Notes: generated by a model not told the origin, from the sequence alone. A DNA stretch of 64,000 nt from DASQZT01 sp963728965 (GCA_963728965.1 CAVSMH010000009.1:92097-156096), one strand, 5' to 3'; shown: positions 32,652-41,511, numbered from the stretch's first letter. Program-made: numbers and translations.

Positions 32652-33690
32652 TTCACCGGCGCCTCCTGTGCTTCTCTCACGCGCTCGATCTTCCGCAGGA
32701 TGGTCTTGGGTTTTGCCACCCAATGAAACGGACGTGGATGCTTGTTGTTGTCACGGATGTACTCCCGAATCGCTTTAACCAGTTCGGGGACACTCCGGAA
32801 CGTGCCCCGCCGGATTCGCCGCCGCGTGATTTCCGCGAACCACCTTTCGATCTGGTTCAGCCAAGAAGCGCCTGTTGGGGTGAAGTGCACGTGATAGCGG
32901 GGCTTCTCGGTGAACCAGTTGCGGACAGCGGGATGCTCGTGGGTGCCGTAGTTGTCTAAGAATAATGTGCACGTCCAGGTGGCGCGGAACCGATGCTTCG
33001 ATTCTGTCCAGAAAAAGCAAAAACTCTTGATGCCGATGTCGCGGTTGGCATTGGCCGATGACCGTACCCTCCAGGACGTTCAAGGCGGCAAACAGCGTAG
33101 TCGTTCCGTGCCGCTGATAATCGTGCGTCTGACGCTCCGGCAGTTCAGGGCGAAGCGGCAGAATGGGCTGCGTCCGATCCAACGCTTGAATCTGACTCTT
33201 TTCGTCTACGCTCAGCACTATCGCCTTGTCCGGCGGATTCATGTACAACCCGGTAACGTCTCGGAGTTTGGCCACGAAATCAGGATCGGTGCTGAACTTG
33301 AACGACTCGACCCGATGTGGTTGCAGCTTGTGTTTTCTCCAAACGCGTTGTACTGTCGAACGGCTTACCCTTTGGGCTTTAGCCATCGTCCGAACACTCC
33401 AATGAGTTGCGTTCGTCGGCTTCGTTTTCATGGTGGCATCCACGATGGCGCTTCCTTATCCGCCGATATAACTTTGGGCCTGCCGGTTCGCGGTTGATCC
33501 TGGAGGACGCCGCCCAACCCTGTTTCCTCGTACCGCCGGCGCCACAACAAAACCGTAGGAAGTGTCGTCGAGAGTTGGCGTGCAAGAACCTTATTGGGCA
33601 CGCCATCCGCGGCTCCCAACAGAATTCTAAGGCGCAACACAATACTCTGTGGGGTGGCGCGATGGCGGCAAGATGGTGCAGCGCTGGGTG
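32648..33690 (-). pseudogene. IS630-family transposase with two frameshifts
   Basis: Three successive minus-strand frames together give a full-length (about 345 aa) IS630 transposase. Frame 1 (to about 33445) has the N-terminal helix-turn-helix (LRILLGAADGVPNKVLARQL, GLGGVLQDQPRTGRP). Frame 2 (about 33443-32955) has VWRKHKLQPHRVESFKFSTD and the first catalytic Asp in VLSVDEKSQIQALDR. Frame 3 (to 32648) has DNYGTHEHP with the second Asp and WLNQIERWFAEITRR with the catalytic Glu. The breaks are a missing base near 33445 and an extra base near 32960, next to the second Asp. Probably inactive, unless these are assembly errors. Confidence 0.85.
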
Positions 33691-33819
33691 GCAAGCTCAT
33701 TCCTGGCAACGGAGAAAAGCTTCCGGCGCATCATCGGATACAAGGACCTTTGGGCACTCAAAGCGATTTTGGATGAGAAGGTCGAAAAAGATGTTGCGCC
33801 GAAGCAGAAGGTAGCGTAA
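33658..33819 (+). pseudogene. IS256-family transposase C-terminal remnant
   Basis: A plus-strand frame ending TAA at 33817-33819 reads DGGKMVQRWVASSFLATEKS then FRRIIGYKDLWALKAIL, the conserved C-terminus of IS256 (mutator) transposases. Only about 50 codons remain; the rest is replaced at its 5' side by the IS630 copy, whose N-terminal coding end overlaps this fragment on the other strand. It is a decayed, non-functional relic. Confidence 0.75.
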
Positions 33820-34022
33820 GATGATTTCCGACCGCCGCTACTTACTTCCAACTAACTCCGGGGCGCCCTCGTTTCACCGCTGGAAGCAAGCCATGCGCGC
33901 GGGCCCCACCATCTCACTTTCACCAACCAGCATTCCCCTCGTTGCCTTGCATAAAGAACGCAATCGGGCATTTTATTAACCTCTCGGCTTGTGCTGATCG
34001 GTGGTTTCTTCGAAACCGTGGC

Positions 34023-35591
34023 TCACTGCTTCTTTGGCGGCGGCGCCTGGACGTAGGACGAGTCCTTCGGCTGTTCGTCAGCGAACTGGTCGTCGTCCTT
34101 CACTTCCTTCTTGAGCCGATAGAGTTCTTGTTTCAATTGCGCCACCAGTTTCTGTGCCTTGGGATCGTTGTAGACATTGTGCATCTCGAGCGGGTCCGCC
34201 ACGAGATCGTAGCACTCCCACTGGTCTTTCTTCCAGAAGTAGATGAGTTTGTGCGTATCGGTCCGGACGCCGTAGTGTGCGCGTGTGTTGTGGTCGCCCG
34301 GATCGTGATAGTAGCGGTAGTACATCGAGTGGCGCCAATTGCGCGGCGTCGTCCCTTTCCAGATCGGGAGAAAGCTGCGACCCTGCATATCCTTCGGCGT
34401 CTGCTCGCCGGCCAGATCGAGGAACGTCGGCGCAAAATCGCAGTTGATGCCGATGGCGCTGGAGGTGCTGCCGGGCCGGATCGTAGCGGGCCAACGGACC
34501 AGGAAGGGCATACGCAGCGACTCTTCATACATGAAGCGTTTGTCGAACAGGCCGTGTTCGCCGAGGAAGAAACCCTGGTCGCTTGTGTAAATGACGACAG
34601 TGTTCTCCCGCAAGCCGTTCCCATCCAGCCAGTCGAGCACGCGACCCACATTGTCGTCGACGCTCTGCACGCAGGCCAGGTAATCCTGCATGTAGCGCTG
34701 ATACTTCCAGTCCTGCAGCGCCTTGCCAGTCAAAAGCCTCTTCACGCCGTCCACTTCTGATTCGACTTCAGTGGGCTTCACCGAAAGCCACGTCTGCAAC
34801 TCCGCTCGCGAAAGCCCCGCCGGGGGAGGAATCTTGAGACCGCGCCGTGTCAAATCCCGGAAAACCGACTGCAGCTGTTCGCGAAGCGCGTCGGTCCGGC
34901 CAGCATAGTCGTCGCGCAGCGTCAACGGCTCGGGAATGTGTTTGTGCTCGAACATCTTGCGGTGCTTCTCGTCGGGAGTCCATTCGCGGTGCGGCGCTTT
35001 GTGATGCGACATCATGAAGAACGGCCTGTCCTTCGGGCGGTTCTTGAGAGCGCCGATGGTGATGTCGGTAATGATGTCCGTGGCGTATCCTTTGTGCACC
35101 GTTGAGCCGTCTTTGTCGTAGAGGGTCGGGTCGTTATAGACTCCCTGCCCCGGAAGGATGTTCCAGTAGTCGAATCCGGTCGGGTCGCTTCCAAGATGCC
35201 ACTTGCCAATCATCGCCGTGTAATAGCCGGTTCTCTGGAGCATTTTGGCGACAGTCGGCTGCGAACCGTCAAAGCGGTTGAACACCGGGACGCCATTCAT
35301 GTGGCTGTACTTTCCGGTGAGGATGGTGGCGCGGCTCGGCGTACAGATGGAGTTGGTGGCGAAGACCCGGTCCATCCGCATCCCCTCTTTGGCGATACGG
35401 TCCAGATTCGGCGTCTGATTGACCTGGCTGCCGTAGCAACCGATGGCCTGCGAGGCATGGTCGTCGGTCATGATGTAGAGGATGTTCGGCCTTCTCGAGG
35501 CGGCGGCTCCGAGGAACGGCGCAGCAGCGGCGAGGCTGGCCGCACGGGCGCCGAAAGCACGGCGAGTGATGATGGATGCTGTGTTCTTCAT
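34023..35591 (-). CDS. Tat-exported type I sulfatase
   Basis: 522 aa. N-terminal twin-arginine signal (ITRRAFGARAASLAAAAPF). Alkaline-phosphatase-fold sulfatase features: metal-binding ILYIMTDDHASQ, the formylglycine site C83-T-P-S-R87 in SICTPSRATILTGKY, KWHLG, and the second metal site YTSDQGFFLGEHGLFDKR. Cys83 must be oxidised to formylglycine by a maturase not seen here. It should desulfate a polysaccharide or glycosaminoglycan-like substrate in the periplasm. It is the only intact large gene in the decayed segment and has no polysaccharide-utilisation neighbours. Confidence 0.93.
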   Translation of the reverse strand: MKNTASIITRRAFGARAASLAAAAPFLGAAASRRPNILYIMTDDHASQAIGCYGSQVNQTPNLDRIAKEGMRMDRVFATNSICTPSRATILTGKYSHMNGVPVFNRFDGSQPTVAKMLQRTGYYTAMIGKWHLGSDPTGFDYWNILPGQGVYNDPTLYDKDGSTVHKGYATDIITDITIGALKNRPKDRPFFMMSHHKAPHREWTPDEKHRKMFEHKHIPEPLTLRDDYAGRTDALREQLQSVFRDLTRRGLKIPPPAGLSRAELQTWLSVKPTEVESEVDGVKRLLTGKALQDWKYQRYMQDYLACVQSVDDNVGRVLDWLDGNGLRENTVVIYTSDQGFFLGEHGLFDKRFMYEESLRMPFLVRWPATIRPGSTSSAIGINCDFAPTFLDLAGEQTPKDMQGRSFLPIWKGTTPRNWRHSMYYRYYHDPGDHNTRAHYGVRTDTHKLIYFWKKDQWECYDLVADPLEMHNVYNDPKAQKLVAQLKQELYRLKKEVKDDDQFADEQPKDSSYVQAPPPKKQ

Positions 35592-35638
35592 GGGTCTTTT
35601 GCTTGATGAACCTCACCGGGGAATCGTAAACTGCAATC

Positions 35639-36030
35639 TTATCTCTCGTAGCCTCCGTATGTCCTGCCACCACGGCGGCAGCTCGGGACTCGCGGGATCA
35701 TCGAAGGTGGCGCGGATTGTTCACGGGCCGGAAATCGGGCTCCGGGAAGGACTACAGGAATGATGACAATCCCGCGCTCCAACGCCGTCGCCAACTCCAG
35801 CCGCACAAAATCGTTCGGATCGTCCAATCGCCTGGCACCTGCCTCACCGCTGAGCCAATCGGCTCCGATAAATGCCAGCACTACATCAGGCGTGATAACG
35901 GCTCGTGTAATTCGCTCCACGAAGTGGTCTCCCACCACTATGGCATCAACGTCCATAAAAACGCGGAACTTGCCAGAGAATCCGAGAAGCACATTTGGGC
36001 TTAGTCGTAGCGAAATCCGCCTCGCAATAC
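35639..36030 (-). pseudogene. TIR-domain gene fragment
   Basis: The minus-strand frame has the core of a bacterial TIR domain: KFRVFMDVDAIVVGDHFVERI, VVLAFIGADWL, RRLDDPNDFVRLELATALERG and IVIIPVVLPGA. The expected N-terminal strand (F-I-S-Y-R-R) is degraded and the C-terminus dissolves into a frameshifted tail before 35639. TIR domains of this type are NAD-cleaving effectors or signalling modules in anti-phage systems. The gene is broken at both ends. Confidence 0.7.
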
Positions 36031-36109
36031 CAAACGCCCCGGAAGTCGGCCTCGCGCCACTCAAGTGCGGGTCGGCGCGACGACCATCCGACGATGCTGG
36101 ATCCACTGC

Positions 36110-36425
36110 TACGCTCGCTGCACGTTGCGCAGCGCTCGATCCAGATCCGTCCGAAGGTCCTCGACGGCTCGATGCCCACGCTCAGCGCAGCGTCGGAGGA
36201 AGGTGCTCCTGGCACGGAATGCTCGCCTGCCGTTCGATGGTGGACTGGACGGCGCCCAGAATGGTGGCGTGCTGGATGAGCTGCAACCCGGCGCACACGG
36301 CGTCGGCGGCAGGGCGTCGCCGCGCACGTCGAAACGAGATGATTGTGCCGAAGCCATTGAGCTGGCGTTGCACGGCCTCGTGAGTCGGATTGCTCGAAAG
36401 GCCGGGATAGCGCGTCAGAGCGACG
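36110..36425 (-). pseudogene. Cystathionine gamma-synthase/lyase-like C-terminal fragment in three frames
   Basis: Reading minus: RYPGLSSNPTHEAVQRQLNG then FGTIISF, followed by LQLIQHATILGAVQSTIERQ and ASIP, then in another frame LSVGIE and in a third VEDLRTDLDRALRNVQRA. Together these follow the order of the C-terminal domain of Cys/Met-metabolism PLP enzymes (YPGL-SHP-H, FGGMISF, A-x-SLG-x-VES-x-IEHPAS, RLSVGIEDVEDLxxDLxxAL). The PLP lysine half is absent. A multiply frameshifted relic. Confidence 0.65.
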
Positions 36426-36589
36426 TTGGGGTGGCGCTCTCAGTTATGACCGGCGTTAGTTAGTTCGGGTCCCCACGAAAGAGAAATTCCGACGCGCGTA
36501 GTGCGTGTGGACGTGCGCGACGGGCGAAACGGAGTGACCGATGAAGAGTAGCGAGCGACGAGAGGCGGTCGGCGGGGAGCCGCCCGCGA

Positions 36590-36949
36590 TCAAGTGCCCG
36601 GACCGTGTACCGCGACGCGGACACTGGTCCCAGACCGCGTCACGATTGTCCATGGCAGCTCCGAGGTCGCGAGACCGCAGCGATCTGGATTTGATAAGCC
36701 CGAACGTTCGGCGTGCGTGTGCGCCAACGCCACCACGGCCCAGCCGCGGTCGCGCGCGGCTCTTAAAACGAGCCGCCATCCTGCCGGGGAGATCGAAAAC
36801 GCGGAAGGCAGGTTCGTTCGATTCGGCAGCGACAGCAGGTGCTGTGCGCCCGCGGCGTCGAGGGCGAGCACCCACCACGCCTCCATGCCATCAGCCGGCC
36901 AAGCTCTCAAGATCTCCGCCTCTATGTGCGGTTGGAGGCTAAGGTCCAT
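36590..36949 (-). CDS. JAB/JAMM-like metalloprotease-fold protein
   Basis: 119 aa. Order of elements fits a prokaryotic JAB domain: an acidic residue in the first helix (HIEAEILRAWPADGMEAWW), LPNRTNLPSAFSISPAGWRL, and the metal motif VVALAHTHAERSGLSNPD with His-x-His and a downstream Ser-x-x-Asp. The spacing between the second His and Ser is one residue shorter than the canonical JAMM motif, so activity is uncertain. Such proteins remove ubiquitin-like tags or release sulfur from carrier proteins. It starts one base from the stop of the upstream two-TM gene, so they form an operon. No E1, E2 or ubiquitin-like gene is visible. Confidence 0.6.
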   Translation of the reverse strand: MDLSLQPHIEAEILRAWPADGMEAWWVLALDAAGAQHLLSLPNRTNLPSAFSISPAGWRLVLRAARDRGWAVVALAHTHAERSGLSNPDRCGLATSELPWTIVTRSGTSVRVAVHGPGT

Positions 36950-36950
36950 A

Positions 36951-37785
36951 TCACGCCCGGGGGCCGAACGTGGACCTTAACCGCGCATCCAGCGCGGAGC
37001 CCCCGGCAACCAAGCCGCCTGCGGCGGTCGCCAGAATGCCGATCAAACGCAGCCACTCGCCGATCGTTCGCACGGTCGGATCCGGCGATGCCGCAAGCGC
37101 ATGGCCGACTCCGGCCAGAATGAGGCCGATGATCAGAATGGCGAGTCCGATGAAAAAGCTGGCGCCGAGGTCATTGCCCACGACGGCCTTTGGAGCTCCG
37201 GCTTCGGCGCGCCACACCGCGAGCAACGCCAAGCTGGCCCGCAGCCCGCCTCCGACCTCGTCGGACGCATGTACCGCTTCCTCCGGAAAGGCGAGCAAAC
37301 GGGTGAACGCGACCGAAAACGGGACGGCCGCGAACGGATCGACGGGGCGGTCCCGAAGCATGTTGTCGCCCAGCGCGATCTTCCGCCGCTGTCCACGAGC
37401 GTCCACTTCGAGGATTACCGATTTGCTGTCGAACGCCGCTGTGGCCGGCAGGTCGCTCAGCAGCGGCCGGAGCGCCACGATGGCCGAGACATCGATAGCG
37501 AGCGCTTTGACGTGCTGCGTTGCTTGCGCCCACAACGCGTCCAGGACATCCATGAGTCTGGCCGGCTCACCCTTCCGGAACCCCGCCGCCGTTTCGAGCT
37601 TCGCTAAAAGGCCGAGCCTCGTTGTATGCGTCGGCAACGGACGCGATGGCGAGCCGCAGCAAGATCTCGTTCCGCGCTGCCTCGCCGGGTCCGAGCGCGC
37701 CGGTCTGGCCGGCCTTGGCCGCATGCGCGATGACCTTGCCAGCGCCATTCATGATGTCGAACGCTACCGGCGAGTCGAGTGTCAT
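36951..37785 (-). pseudogene. Two-TM protein, one frameshift (unknown function)
   Basis: The start MTLDSPVAFDIMNGAGKVIA (ATG at 37785) runs to about 37610, where the frame changes by one base and continues as LGLLAKLETAAGFRKGEPAR to the stop at 36951; together about 277 aa. The body is soluble and helical, and the C-terminus has two membrane helices (FFIGLAILIIGLILAGVGHA and LRLIGILATAAGGLVAGG). Coupled to the JAB-like gene. The family is not recognised. Small proteins with C-terminal two-TM modules are common effectors in anti-phage operons, but that is only a suggestion. Confidence 0.55.
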
Positions 37786-37859
37786 CTCCTGCCTCCCTCT
37801 TCCTCCAGGTTGCCCGTGAACAGAAGCCGCTGGCTCACGCTATCGACCCTGGCAAAAAC

Positions 37860-38481
37860 GGCCGCCGGAGGTCCGTAAGCCCAGCATCGCGGAACTGGTC
37901 AAAGAGGAGATTGGCGGGGTTTTCATACCCCCCAGGACTGCCGAGGAACTGCGTTGGCAGTGGATCGATTACAGCGTTTTGCCCCTGAGCGATTTCTCAA
38001 ACTGGTCGGCATCCCGAGGGGCCGATTCGAAAGCTACGCTCGGCCGAAAACCCTTGATTTGGAGTTGTTTGGCACTGGCAGGGGCGTCCATTTGAAGTAC
38101 ACGCCGCGCGACGCGATGAAGGTCATAGCAATCGACGGCCTCTCCCGCGCGGGGGCCTTGGGACTGGTGTCTGTACCAGTCTTTCCGGAAGAACGGGACC
38201 TTCGATCTGGATGTGAATAGCCACCAAAGCGGCCAATCCACCAAGGAAGGCCGGCCCGTCCCGATCGTGATGAACACCGAGCAGGATCGCCTTTTGATGG
38301 AGACGGGCAAGCCGGACCCGTTCGCGAACGAATTGGAATTGAACCTCGCCACATGAAAGGCCAGTGGCCGCTGAAGGACTGGTGCTGGCTCACTTTTGAC
38401 GTGGATGGCTTTTTGAAAACAGCCATCCCGCGGATTGTCAAGTTCTTCCGGCAGCACGGGGTCGAGATGCGCGACCTCTAA
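37860..38481 (+). other. Degraded coding traces, possibly a prophage-type regulator
   Basis: Several short plus-strand frames look protein-like but do not join: RKPSIAELVKEEIGGVFIPP (from about 37877), FGTGRGVHLKYTPRDAMKVI (about 38067-38125), and after a shift FRKNGTFDLDVNSHQSGQST continuing to ELELNLAT with a stop near 38356, then LKDWCWLTFDVDGFLKT ending at 38481. The YTPRDAMKVI segment resembles the start of a MerR-like DNA-binding helix. I cannot name a family; the stretch reads as one or two genes broken by indels. Confidence 0.4.
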
Positions 38482-38889
38482 TCGCAGCAGCCTACACCCC
38501 GCAGGCCAAGCCGGGGCCCACCGACAGGAGAGGTGTGCCTATACAATTTGCGGGAGAGCAGTTGGAAGTGATCCTGCGGCGGCAGGACGTACCCGTTGTG
38601 AGGAAGTGGATTTTTCAAGGCGCGTCTGCCTGTCCGCCACGGGGCAGGAAGTCCTTGGCAGATTCGTACTGGCGGGATACGTCGGCGTCGGCAATCACAG
38701 TCGCATCCAGTTCGTTAAGTCGGAGGGCGTTCGCTACCGGCCCGAGGAGTTCGGTTCGCAACGGCAGATCGTTGTGGACGTTCAGGCAAGTGCTGAACTT
38801 GCTCGCGACGCTCAGGATGAACCCGGTCGCTACGGGCGCGAAGAAGTGGCAGCCACAACCCGCCCGCGCCAAAACTGGCCAGGGTGGGA

Positions 38890-39099
38890 CGACGGTGACG
38901 ATCTTCCGGAAAGAAAAAACCATGGCCAGCCTGGAGTCCGGAACCATCCAACGCCTATCCCCTGGCGAATCGCTGGAGTTCTCCGACCCCGCCCGACACT
39001 GGCGGCTAGGCCGAGTGCGCCAAGACGCAGTTGCGGTTGATCGCCAGCGGTCTCGGGCTACCCTACAACATATTGAGCGGCGACTTGTGGACAGGCTAA
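38890..39099 (+). pseudogene. Lambda-type phage portal protein fragment
   Basis: One frame gives MASLESGTIQRLSPGESLEF then SDPA (from 38922), and after a frame change QLRLIASGLGLPYNILSGDL (to about 39090, stop 39097-39099). Both blocks and their order match the lambda portal family (E-P-G-T-I-Q-x-L-x-P-G-E, then L-R-x-I-A-x-G-L-G-V-P-Y-E-x-L-T-G-D). Only about 70 codons remain. No other phage structural gene is intact nearby, so this is a relic of a lost prophage. Confidence 0.65.
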
Positions 39100-39119
39100 G
39101 TCCCCCGCACAGCAGATTC

Positions 39120-39311
39120 TTACGCCATGCCCCCAAGGGGAACGTGCCATCGGAACAGGTATAAGTGGCGGCCGCAAAGAGCGCACCGGCAGGGTTGGAG
39201 GAGCCATTGGAGAGCCCCTTCGAAGGCATTTCGGGCGCCGACGCTTCTCAAGTCGATGGATTTGCAGTATGGGCAGCCCATCGAGAACAGCCTTAGAGGG
39301 ATGCGGATCAT
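39120..39311 (-). CDS. Small zinc-ribbon protein
   Basis: 63 aa from ATG 39309-39311, or 53 aa from ATG 39279-39281. Two cysteine pairs, CPYCKSIDLRSVG and CRCALCGRHLYLFRW, separated by about 25 residues, form a likely zinc ribbon. Short aromatic, basic C-terminus. Overlaps the next gene by four bases. Possibly nucleic-acid or protein binding; function unknown. Confidence 0.55.
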   Translation of the reverse strand: MIRIPLRLFSMGCPYCKSIDLRSVGARNAFEGALQWLLQPCRCALCGRHLYLFRWHVPLGGMA

Positions 39312-39535
39312 GTGCCTGTCTCCGTTTTGACCGCGCCGGTTGCGGCAGGAGCGGCGCGATCCGCCGGAGGCGTCGAATAGTATGGGCGGTTGGCCGTTCG
39401 CCGGCCGGTCAGGGAGCGGCTCGCCTCACGCGCCGCCTCCAGTTGTTCCGGCGTACGCAGGTCCGGCTCCGAGAGCCGGACCCGCTCTTTCGCGCGGGCA
39501 ACCTGACGCTTGTGTCGTTTCAGTAATCGGTTCAT
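39308..39535 (-). CDS. Small basic protein downstream of groEL
   Basis: 75 aa, beginning MNRLLKRHKRQVARAKERVR, highly basic at the start and proline/alanine-rich at the end. It begins 31 bases after the groEL stop on the same strand, so it may belong to the groES-groEL transcript. No motif recognised. It could be a real small protein or chance coding capacity in GC-rich DNA. Confidence 0.45.
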   Translation of the reverse strand: MNRLLKRHKRQVARAKERVRLSEPDLRTPEQLEAAREASRSLTGRRTANRPYYSTPPADRAAPAATGAVKTETGT

Positions 39536-39566
39536 TCGTGTCCTTCACCCGTCGGACGCGTCGGCC

Positions 39567-41162
39567 TTATTCGGCCGGCTCGGCCGGCTCTTCCACAATC
39601 CCGCAGATCGTAGCCTCAGTCGTGAGCATTAGAGAAGCGATGGAAGCTGCATTCTGGAGAGCGGTTCGCGTCACCTTGGTGGGATCGATCACACCCGCCT
39701 TTACCAGGTCTTCGTACTGTTCGGTATTGGCATTGAAGCCGAAGTTCGGGTCTTCGTTGGCCTTGATCTTCCCGACCACAACGGCCCCCTCGACGCCGCA
39801 GTTCAGCACGATCTGCCGCACGGGCTCCTCGCAAGCGCGACGAACGATGGTGACTCCGAACTGCTCGTCGCCGTCCAGTTTGAAATCTTCGAGGGCGACC
39901 GCCCCCCGGAGCAATGCAACGCCTCCGCCGGGCACGATGCCTTCTTCGATCGCCGCGCGAGTGGCATGTAAAGCGTCTTCCACGCGCGCCTTTTTCTCCT
40001 TCATCTCAGTTTCGGTGGCCGCGCCGACTTTGATGATCGCCACGCCGCCGGCCAGCTTCGCCAGCCGCTCCTGCAGTTTCTCGCGGTCGTAGTCGGAGGT
40101 TGTGTCTTCGATCTGCGCCCGGAGCTGCCTGATTCGTCCATCGATATCCTTCTGCGCCCCGCCGCCGTCGATGATGGTCGTCGTGTCTTTGTCCACGGTG
40201 ACGCGCTTCGCCTTGCCGAGGTCGTCGAGGCGGACACCTTCCAGCTTGATGCCGGTCTCTTCCATGATTGCCTTGCCGCCGGTCAGGATCGAGATATCTT
40301 CCAGCATTGCTTTGCGGCGGTCGCCAAAGCCCGGGGCCTTAACGGCACAGGCGCTGAGCGTGCCGCGCAGCTTATTGACGACCAGCGTGGCCAGGGCTTC
40401 ACCTTCGACCTCCTCGGCAATGACCAGCAGCGGTTTTCCGGCCCGCGCAATTTGCTCGAGAATCGGCAACACGTCCTTCATGTTGCTGATCTTCTTGTCA
40501 TAAATGAGGATGTAGGGGTCCTCGAAAACGCACTCCATGCGTTCCGCGTCGCTCACGAAATAGGGCGACAGGTAGCCGCGATCGAATTGCATGCCGTCCA
40601 CGGTCTGCAATTCGGTGGTCATGGTCTTCGATTCCTCGACCGTGATCACGCCGTCCTTGCCCACTTTGTTCATCGCCTCGGCAATGATGTTTCCGATGGT
40701 GGAGTCGCTGTTGGCGGAAATCTTGCCCACCTGGGCGATCATGTCGCCGGAGACGGCGCTGGAGAGCTTCTGGACTTCTTCCACCACAACTTTCACGGCT
40801 CTGTCGATACCGCGCTTGATCGCCATCGGATTCGCCCCGGCCGTGACTGCTTTGACGCCTTCGCGGTATATTGCCTGAGCCAGAATCGTAGCGGTTGTAG
40901 TGCCGTCGCCGGCGACGTCAGAGGTCTTCGACGCCACTTCGCGCACCATCTGGGCGCCCATGTTCTCGAGCGGGTCCTTCAATTCGATCTCTTTGGCCAC
41001 CGTTACACCGTCTTTGGTGATCGTCGGCCCACCATACTTCTTTTCGAGAACGACATTGCGTCCGCGGGGTCCGAGGGTCACTTTCACCGCGTCCGCGAGT
41101 TGGTTAACGCCGCGCAAAATCGCCCGGCGGGAGTGGTCGCTATAAGTAATCTGCTTTGCCAT
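39567..41162 (-). CDS. groEL: Chaperonin GroEL (60 kDa)
   Basis: 531 aa from ATG 41160-41162. ATP-binding and hinge motifs are intact: TLGPRGRNVVLEKKYGGPTI, AGDGTTTATILAQAI with the catalytic Asp of DGTTT, and VPGGGVALLRGA. The usual C-terminal Gly-Gly-Met tail is missing; the protein ends IVEEPAEPAE. It folds clients inside the double-ring cavity with GroES. The lost GGM tail is common in secondary GroEL copies, so this may be a paralogue rather than the main chaperonin. Follows groES by 31 bases. Confidence 0.96.
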   Translation of the reverse strand: MAKQITYSDHSRRAILRGVNQLADAVKVTLGPRGRNVVLEKKYGGPTITKDGVTVAKEIELKDPLENMGAQMVREVASKTSDVAGDGTTTATILAQAIYREGVKAVTAGANPMAIKRGIDRAVKVVVEEVQKLSSAVSGDMIAQVGKISANSDSTIGNIIAEAMNKVGKDGVITVEESKTMTTELQTVDGMQFDRGYLSPYFVSDAERMECVFEDPYILIYDKKISNMKDVLPILEQIARAGKPLLVIAEEVEGEALATLVVNKLRGTLSACAVKAPGFGDRRKAMLEDISILTGGKAIMEETGIKLEGVRLDDLGKAKRVTVDKDTTTIIDGGGAQKDIDGRIRQLRAQIEDTTSDYDREKLQERLAKLAGGVAIIKVGAATETEMKEKKARVEDALHATRAAIEEGIVPGGGVALLRGAVALEDFKLDGDEQFGVTIVRRACEEPVRQIVLNCGVEGAVVVGKIKANEDPNFGFNANTEQYEDLVKAGVIDPTKVTRTALQNAASIASLMLTTEATICGIVEEPAEPAE

Positions 41163-41193
41163 GGATGTCTTCTTCCGTTCTTTGGATTTTGAA

Positions 41194-41511
41194 TTAGCTG
41201 GCCTTCGAGAGCGCCTGGTGGGCCGCGTCGAGAACTCCGAGGACATCCTCCTCGCGCATGATGATGTACTCAGTGCCGTCCAGTTTGATTTCGTTGCCGG
41301 AATACTTGCCGAACAGGATGCGGTCGCCGGCTTTGACGTCGAGGTCGACCATTTGGCCGTCGTCCAGCCGCTTGCCGCGCCCAACGGCCATGACTTCGCC
41401 CTCCTGGGGCTTTTCCTTGGCCGAATCAGGGATGACAATGCCATTCCGCGTGGTTTCCTGCTCCTCAATCCGCTTCACCACGATGCGGTCGTACAGGGGT
41501 CGTATGTTCAT
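41194..41511 (-). CDS. groES: Co-chaperonin GroES
   Basis: 105 aa from ATG 41509-41511, chosen because GGAGAG lies about ten bases upstream. Characteristic N-terminus NIRPLYDRIVVKRIEEQE, mobile loop TTRNGIVIPDSAKEKPQEGE, and GDRILFGKYSGNEIKLDGTE then YIIMREEDVLG. The tail LDAAHQALSKAS extends slightly past the usual end. It caps the GroEL ring. No CIRCE operator was seen upstream; a GC-rich hairpin is. Confidence 0.95.
   Translation of the reverse strand: MNIRPLYDRIVVKRIEEQETTRNGIVIPDSAKEKPQEGEVMAVGRGKRLDDGQMVDLDVKAGDRILFGKYSGNEIKLDGTEYIIMREEDVLGVLDAAHQALSKAS

Noticed and set aside
32648..33690. Programmed frameshifting in the IS630 transposase
   Set aside because: There are two breaks, one by loss and one by gain of a base, and neither lies on an obvious slippery heptamer, so decay or sequencing error is more likely.
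36590..37785. CBASS type II or bacterial ubiquitination operon
   Set aside because: A JAB-like gene is present, but no CD-NTase, E1, E2 or ubiquitin-like gene was found.
31799..39311. Complete integrative element with attachment repeats
   Set aside because: No integrase gene and no second copy of the tRNA 3' end was seen.
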